A stretch of DNA of 64,000 bases from Polynucleobacter finlandensis (GTDB lineage: Bacteria > Pseudomonadota > Gammaproteobacteria > Burkholderiales > Burkholderiaceae): the NCBI RefSeq assembly GCF_018881755.1, contig NZ_JACVPS010000005.1, positions 1 to 64,000 on the forward strand. The letters are read 5' to 3'. This document shows positions 1-11,278 of the stretch, piece by piece. Position 1 is the stretch's first letter, and the number at the start of each line of letters is the position of its first letter. A program made the translations under genes and the position numbers. The notes beneath the pieces are model-generated. The model did no database searches and was not told the DNA's origin. It worked only from the letters and a program-made list of their open reading frames with translations.

Positions 1-1084
1 GTAATCCCAATGCTGCACGTGCTTTAGCTGTTAAGCCGCGACCAACAATCAATGGAATACGCCCGCCAGCACGTACTTCATCCAAAATCACTGGTGATTT
101 AAGGGAGAAGCTAGTGATCTCACTACCGTTCTTAAATACTTTTCCTTCGTATGGACGTAGTTCAATCTCATCGCCCATATTCATTTGGGAAACATCTAAC
201 TCGATTGGCAATGCACCAGAGTCTTCCATGGTGTTGAAGAAGATCGGTGCAATGTTAGTACCAAGGCAAACACCACCAAAGCGCTTATTTGGTACGAATG
301 GAATATCTTGACCTGTCCACCATAGAACTGAGTTGGTTGCGGATTTGCGTGAAGAACCTGTACCAACCACATCGCCAACATAAGCAATTTGATTGCCTTT
401 TTTCTGTAGCGTTGCGATTTGTTTCATTGGGCCGCGAACGCCTGTCTCATCCGGCTCAATGCCTGGACGTGGGTTCTTCAGCATGATCGTTGCATGCAAA
501 GGAATGTCTGGACGACTCCAAGCATCAGGCGCTGGAGAGAGATCATCGGTATTGGTTTCCCCGGTGACCTTAAATACTGTGAGCTTCATGTTTTCTGGAA
601 CAGCAGGGCGGCTTGTAAACCACTCGGCATCAGCCCAGCTTTTCATAACCGCTTTTGCATTAGCGTTGCCTTTTTCAGCAAGCTCTTGCACATCATTAAA
701 GTAATCAAACATCAAGAGTGTTTTCTTGAGTGCTTCTGCAGCCGCTGTGCCGCATTCAGAATCAACTAAGAGCTCTACTAGCGGTTTAATGTTGTAGCCG
801 CCCAGCATGGTGCCTAGAAGTTCCGTAGCTTTCAATTTGGAGATCAGCGGGGATTTAACAGTGCCTTTTGCAAGCGCATCCAAAAACTCAGCTTTAACCT
901 TCGCAGCATCATCCACGCCAGCTGGAACACGATTAGTAATCAGTTCTACAAGCTCAGCCTCTTTACCCTTTGGTGGGTTTTTTAGTAGTTCAACCAGCTG
1001 AGCTGTTTGATCCTTGGTTAAGGGGAGGGCTGGGATGCCAAGGGCTGCGCGTTCGGCAACTTGGGCGTTGTAGGCTTCTAACAT
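1..1084 (-). CDS. acnB: Aconitate hydratase B, N-terminal part (cut by window edge)
   Basis: Bifunctional aconitate hydratase/2-methylisocitrate dehydratase of the TCA and methylcitrate cycles (cytoplasmic, 4Fe-4S). About 361 residues are visible, from the start codon. They match the AcnB architecture: an N-terminal HEAT-like domain beginning MLEAYNAQVAERAALG, a segment with LLKNPPKGKEAELVELITNR, then the swivel domain with VFKVTGETNTDDLSPAPDAW and GDVVGTGSSRKSATNSVLWW, ending in EVRAGGRIPLIVGRGLT. The catalytic [4Fe-4S] cysteine region lies beyond position 1. The ATG (complement of 1082-1084) gives the classical AcnB start. An FNR-like dyad sits 52-65 bases upstream. The identification is from recall of the family sequence and is very secure. 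Confidence 0.97.
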   Translation of the reverse strand, partial: MLEAYNAQVAERAALGIPALPLTKDQTAQLVELLKNPPKGKEAELVELITNRVPAGVDDAAKVKAEFLDALAKGTVKSPLISKLKATELLGTMLGGYNIKPLVELLVDSECGTAAAEALKKTLLMFDYFNDVQELAEKGNANAKAVMKSWADAEWFTSRPAVPENMKLTVFKVTGETNTDDLSPAPDAWSRPDIPLHATIMLKNPRPGIEPDETGVRGPMKQIATLQKKGNQIAYVGDVVGTGSSRKSATNSVLWWTGQDIPFVPNKRFGGVCLGTNIAPIFFNTMEDSGALPIELDVSQMNMGDEIELRPYEGKVFKNGSEITSFSLKSPVILDEVRAGGRIPLIVGRGLTAKARAALGL

Positions 1085-1135
1085 CGTGTTTCCTATGAGG
1101 TAAGTGTTGTCAACAGAAAATGGCAAGCGGGAAAG

Positions 1136-1149
1136 TTGACCCCGATCAA
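1136..1149. promoter_or_regulatory. FNR/CRP-family-like dyad upstream of acnB
   Basis: TTGAC-CCCG-ATCAA matches the FNR/ANR consensus TTGAT-N4-ATCAA at nine of ten defined bases, and lies 52 bases upstream of the acnB ATG. Oxygen-responsive control of aconitase is a reasonable idea, but roughly two nine-of-ten matches are expected by chance in 64 kb, so only the promoter position makes it noteworthy. Confidence 0.35.
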
Positions 1150-1227
1150 GGCTATTGTAGTAGCTTGGGCATGCTCTGAGTATGGGTTTAACTACTGATT
1201 TTGGCCCAAAATGTGCCAAAAAAGGGC

Positions 1228-1416
1228 TTAAATCACTTGCTCTTCTTTGAGTGCCCAGACCAAGGCTACGACCCAGCCAATTAAGGACCAGCCTAAGAAG
1301 AGATTGAGAGCAAAAATCGCCCCTGTATTAGCCCGCTTCCTATTAAATGCTATGGCGAAGGGCAGGAAGTAAAAAAGCGAGAGAATGGTGATGAGAATGG
1401 CGAAAAAGAGGCGCAT
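1228..1416 (-). CDS. Superinfection immunity-like small membrane protein
   Basis: A 62-residue protein with two hydrophobic segments (about residues 2-23 and 34-55) separated by a basic RKRANTG loop. The second carries ALNLFLGWSLIGWVVALVWAL, the signature of the small 'superinfection immunity' (T4 Imm-like) family common in bacterial chromosomes. In phage T4 the Imm protein blocks DNA entry of a second phage; the role of chromosomal homologues is not established. No phage genes lie nearby, and the gene sits alone between a DUF2147 gene and acnB on the same strand. The 10-base gap to DUF2147 (start at 1879) suggests co-transcription with it. Confidence 0.75.
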   Translation of the reverse strand: MRLFFAILITILSLFYFLPFAIAFNRKRANTGAIFALNLFLGWSLIGWVVALVWALKEEQVI

Positions 1417-1426
1417 ATTTGAAAAT

Positions 1427-1879
1427 TTACCTTTCTCTTACCCATGTTTGAGTCCTGCCTAGTAAAGGAATGCCAATATAGGCACGAACCTCCAATTTGC
1501 TGCCTTGGTCCTTGAGCTTCATCTCGGTACGGTAGATCTCTCCGTCATCTGGATCCAAAATTCGGCCATCAACATAGGATTCCCCAGACTTTTTCAATCC
1601 AGTCAGGATTTCCATGCCCAATACCGGCTTACCTTTGCGAGAATCGGTGCATTTTTCACAAGTGGGTAGGGCGCTTGGATCTAGGAGTTTTTTAATGATG
1701 CCGCTATAAACCCCATCTTTAACGGTGATTTCAACCAAAGCTGCAGGCTGGTTTGTATCGTCATCAAAAGTCTTCCACACACCCGTAATCACGCTCGTAT
1801 CTTGGGCGAATAAGGGCTGCAGCCCAAATAGGGCGATTAGCAGAAGGCCTGGAAAGATCTGAATTCGGAATTTCTTCAT
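1427..1879 (-). CDS. DUF2147 domain secreted protein
   Basis: 150 residues with an N-terminal signal peptide (hydrophobic stretch about residues 8-24, cleavage likely after PLFAQ), so periplasmic. The mature part has the DUF2147 pattern: GVWKTFDD near the start, IVEITVKDG-like strands, a CEKC pair (residues about 84-87), and GEIYRTEMKL toward the end. DUF2147 is a lipocalin-like beta-sheet fold of unknown function, often secreted. The CxxC pair could be a disulfide or bind metal. The protein is divergent from pyrG, with about 105 bases between them holding promoters. The family call is confident; no function can be assigned. Confidence 0.8.
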   Translation of the reverse strand: MKKFRIQIFPGLLLIALFGLQPLFAQDTSVITGVWKTFDDDTNQPAALVEITVKDGVYSGIIKKLLDPSALPTCEKCTDSRKGKPVLGMEILTGLKKSGESYVDGRILDPDDGEIYRTEMKLKDQGSKLEVRAYIGIPLLGRTQTWVRER

Positions 1880-1932
1880 TTTTGAGCCATTTAAACATGG
1901 TGATGGGCAGATATTAACGCCTAGAAAATTTC

Positions 1933-1959
1933 TTAAGTTGGTATCGCTATCGTTATAAT
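1933..1959 (+). promoter_or_regulatory. Candidate sigma-70 promoter of pyrG
   Basis: A perfect TATAAT -10 hexamer lies at 1954-1959, 25 bases before the pyrG ATG. The -35 is weak (TTAAGT at 1933-1938 with a 15-base spacer, or TTCTTA at 1930-1935 with 18). The call rests mainly on the -10 and its place in the divergent gap. Confidence 0.45.
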
Positions 1960-1981
1960 TACTTTTTCCAACAGAGCCTAA

Positions 1982-3646
<1,665 letters not shown>

Positions 3647-3655
3647 GGGGGAGAT

Positions 3656-4519
3656 ATGAGTACATTTAAGCTTTGTGGATTTGAAGTTGGCTTACAGCAT
3701 CGCTTCTTTCTAATTGCCGGCCCTTGTGTAATTGAGTCAGAGCAGTCTGCGATTGACATCGCTGGTGAGCTCAAGGAGATTACGAGCGCGCTTCAAATCC
3801 CCTTTATTTACAAGTCGTCATTCGACAAAGCCAATCGCTCCTCTGGTACTTCGTTCCGTGGCCTAGGAATGGAAAGAGGTTTAGAGATTCTTGCTAAAGT
3901 CAAACGTGAAATCGGCGTGCCAGTGCTGACCGATATCCATGACATCAGCGAGATTGAACCGGTCGCCAAGGTAGTTGATGTTCTTCAAACACCAGCTTTT
4001 CTCTGCAGACAAACGGATTTCATTCGCGCTTGCGCGCAAAGCGGTAAACCTGTGAACTTTAAAAAAGGTCAGTTCTTATCGCCGCGCGAGATGTTGAATG
4101 TGATTGAAAAAGCAAGGGTAGCGGCTGCAGAAAAAAATCTGCCCGATCAATTTATGGTGTGTGAACGTGGCGCATCATTTGGTTACAACAATTTAGTGTC
4201 GGATATGCGTAGCTTAGCCATCTTGCGTGAATCTCATGCGCCTGTTGTATTTGATGCGACCCATTCTGTACAGCTACCTGGTGGCCAAGGCAATTCAAGT
4301 GGTGGACAGCGAGAATTTGTCCCCGTCTTGGCTCGAGCTGCAGTTGCAGTGGGGATTAGCGGCCTCTTTATGGAAACCCATCCAGACCCGGCCAAAGCGC
4401 TTTCAGATGGCCCAAATGCAGTGCCATTAAATCGTATGCGTGAACTATTGGAATCTTTAGTAGCCATTGATTCCGTAGTTAAGAAAACTGGCTCATTCTT
4501 AGAAGACAGTTTTCAGTAA
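3656..4519 (+). CDS. kdsA: 3-deoxy-8-phosphooctulonate (KDO-8-P) synthase
   Basis: Condenses phosphoenolpyruvate with arabinose 5-phosphate to KDO 8-phosphate, the sugar that links lipid A to the LPS core. 287 residues, a single TIM barrel of the DAHP synthase/KDO8PS class I family. Seen: IAGPCVIES near the N-terminus, [12 protein letters not shown] for PEP binding, [16 protein letters not shown], and the late [15 protein letters not shown] loop typical of KdsA. An excellent Shine-Dalgarno (AAGGGGGAG) precedes the ATG, 9 bases after pyrG. The gene implies an LPS-bearing Gram-negative cell. Confidence 0.98.
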   Translation: MSTFKLCGFEVGLQHRFFLIAGPCVIESEQSAIDIAGELKEITSALQIPFIYKSSFDKANRSSGTSFRGLGMERGLEILAKVKREIGVPVLTDIHDISEIEPVAKVVDVLQTPAFLCRQTDFIRACAQSGKPVNFKKGQFLSPREMLNVIEKARVAAAEKNLPDQFMVCERGASFGYNNLVSDMRSLAILRESHAPVVFDATHSVQLPGGQGNSSGGQREFVPVLARAAVAVGISGLFMETHPDPAKALSDGPNAVPLNRMRELLESLVAIDSVVKKTGSFLEDSFQ

Positions 4520-4542
4520 TTTTTATTTTATTTTGGAATTAG

Positions 4543-5838
<1,296 letters not shown>

Positions 5839-5865
5839 ACAAGCAATACTGCGTTTCAATAGACT

Positions 5866-6171
5866 ATGCGGATTGTCATCTACTCAATGCTGTTATTGCT
5901 AATGGCAATCCAGTACCCCTTGTGGCTGGGGAAGGGTGGATGGCTTAAAGTATATGAGATGGAGCGACAACTGGAGCTTCAAGAAGCCAAAAACAGTGCG
6001 CTAAGCTTAAGAAACGCCAAACTATCAGGCGATGTTAAGGATTTAAAAGAGGGCACGCGGGCCATTGAAGAGCGGGCCAGAGTTGAGCACGGCATGATTA
6101 AAGACGGTGAGTTTTTCGTGCAAATTCTGCCTAACGATAGGCCACAACAACCTGCCACCATCAAACAGTAG
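5866..6171 (+). CDS. ftsB: Cell division protein FtsB
   Basis: Small bitopic divisome protein that pairs with FtsL and FtsQ at the septum. 101 residues: a short cytoplasmic N-terminus, one transmembrane helix (about residues 3-20, ending QYPLWLG), then a periplasmic coiled coil (MERQLELQEAKNSALSLRN) and the family's ARVEHGMIKDGEFFVQIL tail. Its position directly after eno is the standard context for ftsB. It converges on hslO with only two bases between the stops. Confidence 0.93.
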   Translation: MRIVIYSMLLLLMAIQYPLWLGKGGWLKVYEMERQLELQEAKNSALSLRNAKLSGDVKDLKEGTRAIEERARVEHGMIKDGEFFVQILPNDRPQQPATIKQ

Positions 6172-6173
6172 AC

Positions 6174-7139
6174 TTAATGACCGCTTGAGGGCGGCCTTGT
6201 TGCATCACTTAGCAGATCTGTTTTAAAAACTTGTCGGCAATCTACTGCATCAAATTGATACATCTTGCCGCAGAACTCACAGGCAGTTTCTACTTTGCCT
6301 TGCTCAGCAATGATGTCTTCTACCTCTTCCTCGCCCAACATTCTTAAAATATCGGCAACCTTAGTGCGAGAGCAACGGCAGGAAAATTGAATTTTGCGTG
6401 CTGGAAAGCTGCGAACACCACTGTTAACTGACTCCTCTAGAAAGAGGCGGCGCAGAATCACTTCGGGAGTAAGAGTGAGAAGCTCTTCATCTGTAATGGT
6501 CTCGCCCAGCGCCTGAATGCGGTTCCAGCCTTCGGCAGCCTCTTGTGGATCTAGGTGCGCATGCCCTCCAGAATCCGGGAGCCGTTGCAGCAATAAACCA
6601 CCAACGTGTGTTTCATTCGAGCTTAACCAGATACGGGTATCAAGCTGCTCAGAATTCTGCATATATAAAGCAATGGCTTCAGCAGCGCTTGTGACAGGCT
6701 TGATGACCATGCCAGCATGTTCCTGAAGGGCGACTATGCCTTGATAGGGCGCTTGCCCTGGCTCGCGGTCTGCTGGATCCAGAGTAATGACCAGTCGGCC
6801 TGAATGACTGGCATCCAAGAGTTCGCCCAGCGTTGCGTCTGGCTCAATCTCAGAGGGATCAACGGATAGTTTCAGGGTAGCCCGCATCGATAGGTCGGAT
6901 TTGCACTCAACTACCAGGAGTTGAATGGGGCCCTTACTCTGCGCCTGAATAATCAAAGTGCCGTCAAACTTGAGGCTAGCACTTAGGAGCGTGGCAGCAC
7001 CAACAAAGTCGCCCAGGATTTTACGGATAGCAGGGGGGTCGTTACGACGCTCCAAAACAGCCTGCCAGGCACTCCCAATCGAGACAATCTCCCCTCGTAC
7101 AGGGGCGCCATCACACATAAATACAAGTAGTTCGTTCAT
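6174..7139 (-). CDS. hslO: Redox-regulated chaperone Hsp33
   Basis: Cytoplasmic holdase that is switched on by oxidative unfolding when its zinc-bound cysteines form disulfides. 321 residues. The N-terminal chaperone core is followed by the C-terminal redox switch with CxC (Cys254, Cys256) and CxxC (Cys287, Cys290), the four zinc ligands of the family. The linker ends in a MLGEEEVEDIIAEQG-type stretch typical of Hsp33. It is convergent with ftsB and divergent from gltX. Confidence 0.97.
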   Translation of the reverse strand: MNELLVFMCDGAPVRGEIVSIGSAWQAVLERRNDPPAIRKILGDFVGAATLLSASLKFDGTLIIQAQSKGPIQLLVVECKSDLSMRATLKLSVDPSEIEPDATLGELLDASHSGRLVITLDPADREPGQAPYQGIVALQEHAGMVIKPVTSAAEAIALYMQNSEQLDTRIWLSSNETHVGGLLLQRLPDSGGHAHLDPQEAAEGWNRIQALGETITDEELLTLTPEVILRRLFLEESVNSGVRSFPARKIQFSCRCSRTKVADILRMLGEEEVEDIIAEQGKVETACEFCGKMYQFDAVDCRQVFKTDLLSDATRPPSSGH

Positions 7140-7197
7140 AGGATGAAAGTATCCACGTTTTTCATAAATTCAGCTGGTATTTGACTGACCTGAGATA

Positions 7198-8604
7198 ATG
7201 CGTTTTATGCATATTCGTACACGTTTCGCCCCCAGTCCAACGGGCTTTATACATTTGGGCAATCTTCGCAGCGCTTTATATCCTTGGGCATTTGCTCGTC
7301 ACAATAAAGGTGATTTCATTCTCAGGATTGAAGATACGGATTTAGAGCGCTCAACTCAAGAAGCGGTTGATGTGATTATTGAGGGAATGGCGTGGTTAGG
7401 TCTGGATTTAGATGAAGGGCCCATCTACCAGATGCAACGCATCGATCGTTATCGGGAAGTTGTAAAGCAATTACTCGATGCTGGTTTAGCTTACCCCTGC
7501 TATATGAGTGAAGATGAGCTCAATAAGTTACGCGACCAGCAAATGGTCAATAAAGAAAAGCCGCGCTACAACGGCTTATGGCGCCCTGAGCCTGGCAAAA
7601 CTTTGCCGGCAATACCGGCGGGGGTTGAGCCAGTGATTCGCTTTAAAAATCCCATTGGGGGCTCTGTCATTTGGGCGGACGCCGTTAAGGGATCAATTGA
7701 AATCAGTAATGACGAACTAGATGATCTGGTGATCGCAAGACCTGACGGAACGCCTACATACAACTTCTGCGTAGTAGTAGATGACCTGGATATGAATATC
7801 ACTCATGTGATTCGTGGTGACGACCATGTGAATAACACGCCACGTCAAATTAATATCATGAAAGCCCTGGGAGGTACACCTCCTGTGTATGCCCATTTAC
7901 CAACGGTTCTAAATGATTCTGGCGAGAAAATGAGTAAGCGCAATGGGGCGATGAGCGTACGCGACTATCAAAAAGCAGGTTACTTGCCAGAAGCCATCCT
8001 CAATTATTTAGCTCGCCTTGGCTGGTCTCATGGTGATGCAGAGGTCTTTACCAAAGAACAGTTTGTAGATTGGTTTGATTTAGATAACTTAGGGCGTTCA
8101 CCCGCGCAGCATAATCCTGAAAAATTATTGTGGTTGAACCATCAATATATTCAGAATGCTGATCCTGTTAAATTGGCTGAGGCCACAAAGCCATTCGCAC
8201 ATGCATTGGGTATTGATACTGAAAATGGCCCCGATTTTGTGCAAGTAGTTGCCTTGCTCAAAGATCGTGCCAATACCTTGATCGAAATTGCTGAAGGTGC
8301 AAAACTTTTCTATCTCCCGGCGCCATCACATAGTGCTCAACAGTTAGCTGACAATATTCCCGATGCCATTAAGCCTGCTCTGGTCGATCTGATCAAAGCA
8401 ATCGAATTAGCCGAACCCAAAAAAGAGTCTTATGGTGCCGCTTTTAAACAGGTATTAGCCCAGCACCAACTAAAGATGCCGGCTTTAGCTATGCCTGTGC
8501 GCTATGCTTTATTTGCCACCTCACAGACGCCAGCGATTGATTCTGTCTTGGTGGTGCTGGGTAAAGATGAAGCTCTGAAACGCCTATCAAAGGTAGTCCT
8601 GTAG
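7198..8604 (+). CDS. gltX: Glutamyl-tRNA synthetase
   Basis: Charges tRNA-Glu with glutamate; cytoplasmic. 468 residues, class I synthetase with the HIGH-type signature in [18 protein letters not shown] at the start and KMSKR in [13 protein letters not shown] near residue 245. The C-terminal all-helical anticodon-binding region follows. An alternative ATG at 7207 gives [11 protein letters not shown]; either start keeps the whole catalytic domain. The gene lies upstream of a tRNA cluster that includes its own substrate tRNA-Glu. Confidence 0.98.
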   Translation: MRFMHIRTRFAPSPTGFIHLGNLRSALYPWAFARHNKGDFILRIEDTDLERSTQEAVDVIIEGMAWLGLDLDEGPIYQMQRIDRYREVVKQLLDAGLAYPCYMSEDELNKLRDQQMVNKEKPRYNGLWRPEPGKTLPAIPAGVEPVIRFKNPIGGSVIWADAVKGSIEISNDELDDLVIARPDGTPTYNFCVVVDDLDMNITHVIRGDDHVNNTPRQINIMKALGGTPPVYAHLPTVLNDSGEKMSKRNGAMSVRDYQKAGYLPEAILNYLARLGWSHGDAEVFTKEQFVDWFDLDNLGRSPAQHNPEKLLWLNHQYIQNADPVKLAEATKPFAHALGIDTENGPDFVQVVALLKDRANTLIEIAEGAKLFYLPAPSHSAQQLADNIPDAIKPALVDLIKAIELAEPKKESYGAAFKQVLAQHQLKMPALAMPVRYALFATSQTPAIDSVLVVLGKDEALKRLSKVVL

Positions 8605-8609
8605 GCAAT

Positions 8610-8639
8610 TTGCGCATTCGCAGCAAAATAGGATAAAAT
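8610..8639 (+). promoter_or_regulatory. Candidate sigma-70 promoter of the tRNA cluster
   Basis: TTGCGC (8610-8615) and TAAAAT (8634-8639) are spaced by 18 bases and lie 43 bases before the first tRNA. Both hexamers are near consensus. The site sits just past the gltX stop, so the tRNAs probably have their own transcription start. Confidence 0.45.
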
Positions 8640-8682
8640 CTTGGATTGTTTTGAGTGTCTTGTAGTTTGATCGCGAGATTTA

Positions 8683-8758
<76 letters not shown>

Positions 8759-8791
8759 AGGTTTAAAATAAGCAGTGCAGTAGTAGTCCAG

Positions 8792-8867
8792 GTCCCCATC
8801 GTCTAGAGGCCTAGGACATCACCCTTTCACGGTGAGTACGGGGGTTCGAATCCCCCTGGGGACGCCA
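8792..8867 (+). tRNA. tRNA-Glu (TTC anticodon)
   Basis: A 76-base tRNA with acceptor stem GTCCCC/GGGGAC and encoded CCA. The anticodon loop CTTTCAC gives TTC, reading both glutamate codons. The T-arm GGTTCGAATCC is canonical. It lies immediately downstream of the gene for its synthetase, gltX, with tRNA-Ala between. Confidence 0.97.
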
Positions 8868-8921
8868 AAGATTTTGGCTAGTAGTTGTAGTAAGTGACAT
8901 TTGTTGTACGCGTTGTAATTT

Positions 8922-8998
8922 GGAGCGGTAGTTCAGTTGGTTAGAATATCGGCCTGTCACGCCGAGGGTCGCGGGTTCGAGTCCCGTCCGCTCCGCCA
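8922..8998 (+). tRNA. tRNA-Asp (GTC anticodon)
   Basis: A 77-base tRNA with acceptor stem GGAGCGG/CCGCTCC and encoded CCA. The anticodon loop CTGTCAC gives GTC, reading both aspartate codons. Last tRNA of the cluster, followed within a few bases by a hairpin terminator. Confidence 0.97.
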
Positions 8999-9003
8999 AA
9001 TTT

Positions 9004-9030
9004 AAAAAGCCTCCCATTGGGAGGCTTTTT
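9004..9030 (+). terminator. Rho-independent terminator after the tRNA cluster
   Basis: A perfect 12-bp stem (AAAAAGCCTCCC / GGGAGGCTTTTT) with loop ATT, ending in a T-run. Because of the A-run on the other side it can also terminate the convergent hydrolase transcript (ending at 9049). Confidence 0.93.
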
Positions 9031-9048
9031 CATTGTGGGCGAAAGAGC

Positions 9049-9903
9049 TTATACCTCTACGTCTCTTGCCTTCAACTTTTTTAGATTGCGGTCGCTGTAA
9101 TAGGTATCTACAGAAAGATTTGCAGCATCGGCGCGATCTAGAAATCTCAATACCTCATTCAATACGATCTCACGCTCATTATCGATTGTGACGATGTGAT
9201 AGCTATTACCGAGCCAGATCACTCTCCTTAGCTCGGAATTGGTATGCTGCAAAATTTTATTCGCAGACCATACCGAACAAGTATCGTCCTCTACAGATTG
9301 AATAATCAATAAGCGGTTGGTAACGCTATACAAATAGGCGTCGGCAAAAGCCATCAAACCTTTTGCCGCATGTAAATGCCTTGCAGTAATGGTGGCAGCA
9401 CCAACATCAGATACTTCAGATGTTTTAAATTTTTCAGCAATACGACGCCGGAGCTCAGAATTTTTAACACCGTAGGGTTCTCGCTCGGCATATTTCCAAT
9501 TACGAACTCCCAGTAGATAAAAGAAATCCAACAAAGGTCGATACCATGGAACTGACCACCCGTCGTACTTCAATACAGGAGACATCAGAATTAAGTTATT
9601 AATATCAGAGCGCTGTGAGGCAATGGCTAGAGCCAGAGTTGCCCCCATGCTAATCCCCCCGATATGGATAGAGTCATATTTTTCTAGCTGGGCATCAATC
9701 AATATATCCATCTGACTAAGCCAGGTTTCATATGCACCCGGAGGGCTGCCGTATAGATAACCCTCAATTTCTGGAACCAGAACTTCGTGCCCATTACTTT
9801 CCAGGAAGCGGGGTAGCTGCCCAAGTTCTAGCCCGCTACCATTTAAGCCTGGAATGAGGATGGTTAAGCTCTTTATTTGAGCTGTATTAACGTTCTCAGA
9901 CAT
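9049..9903 (-). CDS. Alpha/beta hydrolase (esterase/lipase type)
   Basis: 284 residues, cytoplasmic, no signal peptide. An alpha/beta hydrolase with the strand-turn ILIPGLNGSG (oxyanion side), nucleophile elbow GGISMGAT (Ser85), a late Asp in SVEDDTCS and the catalytic His probably in GNSYHIVTID. This pattern resembles carboxylesterase/monoacylglycerol lipase-like hydrolases. The substrate cannot be told from sequence. It converges on the tRNA cluster and is divergent from the DUF4118 gene. Confidence 0.8.
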   Translation of the reverse strand: MSENVNTAQIKSLTILIPGLNGSGLELGQLPRFLESNGHEVLVPEIEGYLYGSPPGAYETWLSQMDILIDAQLEKYDSIHIGGISMGATLALAIASQRSDINNLILMSPVLKYDGWSVPWYRPLLDFFYLLGVRNWKYAEREPYGVKNSELRRRIAEKFKTSEVSDVGAATITARHLHAAKGLMAFADAYLYSVTNRLLIIQSVEDDTCSVWSANKILQHTNSELRRVIWLGNSYHIVTIDNEREIVLNEVLRFLDRADAANLSVDTYYSDRNLKKLKARDVEV

Positions 9904-9950
9904 TGTTTTTAAAGATTTTCATATTGAATTAGGTTAGGATACACGCATCT

Positions 9951-10415
9951 ATGAGACATAATCTAAATGCTAAAAGATGGTGCACCAATAAACGCTACGG
10001 CTACCTGATAGCTCTAGCAGGGGTCATGTTTGCTTTTGTCTTACGGTATGCGCTTCATCCCGTTCTTGAGGGCTCATTACCCTTGTTTTTCTTCCAAATT
10101 AATACTATCGTCATTGCCTTTTTCTTTGGTTTTGGGCCGGCGATCCTGACCGTATTATTAAGTGGACCGCTGCTGATCTTCTTTTTTATTGCCCCTTTTA
10201 ATGAGTTCTCAGTCCTAGACCAGCGGGACATCACTACGCTTTTTGTCTATATTTCATACACTGTCGTTGCTAGTGTTTTAGTAGAGCTATTGCGTAGAGA
10301 GCAATATAACGCCGAGATGGCCGTCCTTGTAAGCGAGTCCCGCTTTAAACTTATGCTTGAGGGTGATCAGAAGATTCGCACTCTATTGAAAAAAGCTAAC
10401 AAACAATTACGTTAA
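9951..10415 (+). CDS. DUF4118 (KdpD-like four-helix) membrane protein without kinase domain
   Basis: 154 residues. About four membrane segments (roughly residues 16-32, 38-56, 58-78 and 90-108) carry the DUF4118 pattern seen in the sensor part of KdpD and related histidine kinases: FFGFGPAILTVLLSG, and a short motif with APFNEFSVLDQRD. A cytoplasmic helical tail (about 110-154, VELLRREQYNAEMAV to LLKKANKQLR) follows, where a PAS or HisKA domain would normally continue, but the gene stops after it. It may be a stand-alone sensor or a truncated kinase. Its stop overlaps the convergent M48 gene end by four bases. Confidence 0.75.
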   Translation: MRHNLNAKRWCTNKRYGYLIALAGVMFAFVLRYALHPVLEGSLPLFFFQINTIVIAFFFGFGPAILTVLLSGPLLIFFFIAPFNEFSVLDQRDITTLFVYISYTVVASVLVELLRREQYNAEMAVLVSESRFKLMLEGDQKIRTLLKKANKQLR

Positions 10416-11254
10416 ATTTTCTTTTGCACTTGATCTGGTTTGGGTGCAACTTTATAGAGTGGCTCAACAGCAGGCATTAATGCTGTTAATTGTTCGATAC
10501 GCGTTTCACCTGAAGGGTGCGTAGATAAGAACTCTGGTGTTTTTTTACCATCAGTTGCTTTAATCATCTTTTTCCAAACGCTAATGGCAGCTTGAGGGTT
10601 GTATCCAGCTCTCGCAGCCAACTCTAAACCAATCGCATCAGCTTCAGATTCATTTTGGCGAGAGTTTGGAAGTACTAGTACATATTGTGCGACCTGATTG
10701 GCAGCGCTCACAGCTGAACCATATCCACCAGCCGCAGCCATTGCAATATTTGCTACAGCACTTTGCGCCATCGCTTGAGATACGCGCTCACGTCCATGCT
10801 CCCGTATAGCATGGGCAATTTCATGGCCCATGATGGCGGCAATTTCATCGTCACTTAAATTCAGTTGCTCAATAATCCCAGTGTAAAACGTAATCTTTCC
10901 TCCAGGTGCACAACTAGCATTGAGCGTTGGGGCATCGATCAGGGTAAGCTGCCAATTCCATTGGCGGGTATCGTCCCGAAACTCTCCTGTCTGAGTTATG
11001 AGCCGATTGGCAATACGTTTTAATCGATCGTAAGTTGGTCCGGATGTGACCAGAATATTTTTTTCTTTGGCCTTCTGTGCTTGATCGTTGTAGCTAATTG
11101 CTGAGAGACGATCTACCTCAGAAGAAGAAATCATCATAAATTGAGACCTGTTAACGCCAACAGCTCCCGGTCTTGTGGTGTTGGCACAAGCCGAGAGAAG
11201 GGCTATTACAGCGAGGCTAGCATACAGCTTAAAACTTAAATACTGTTCCTGCAT
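10412..11254 (-). CDS. M48 family metalloprotease, lipoprotein (LoiP/BepA-like)
   Basis: 280 residues. The N-terminal signal ends in a lipobox LLSAC (Cys about residue 22), so the protein is probably anchored to the outer or inner membrane facing the periplasm. The zinc-protease motif is HEIAH (His144, Glu145, His148), with a third ligand Glu likely in NESEADAIGLELA, typical of M48 peptidases such as E. coli LoiP/YcaL. These act in outer-membrane protein quality control. It precedes nothing obviously related; the secreted protein gene at 11279 ends 24 bases upstream and may be co-transcribed. Confidence 0.9.
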   Translation of the reverse strand: MQEQYLSFKLYASLAVIALLSACANTTRPGAVGVNRSQFMMISSSEVDRLSAISYNDQAQKAKEKNILVTSGPTYDRLKRIANRLITQTGEFRDDTRQWNWQLTLIDAPTLNASCAPGGKITFYTGIIEQLNLSDDEIAAIMGHEIAHAIREHGRERVSQAMAQSAVANIAMAAAGGYGSAVSAANQVAQYVLVLPNSRQNESEADAIGLELAARAGYNPQAAISVWKKMIKATDGKKTPEFLSTHPSGETRIEQLTALMPAVEPLYKVAPKPDQVQKKI

Positions 11255-11278
11255 TTACTTCTTAAGCAACAATTCTGA

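Noticed and set aside
1228..1416. Prophage remnant suggested by the superinfection immunity family name
   Set aside because: No phage structural, integrase or lysis genes lie near it; the flanking genes are core metabolic genes.
8811..9017. A 68-codon minus-strand ORF with RTGLEPATLG and PQGDSNPRTH stretches
   Set aside because: This is the well-known spurious translation of antisense tRNA-Asp/tRNA-Glu sequence; the tRNAs explain it.
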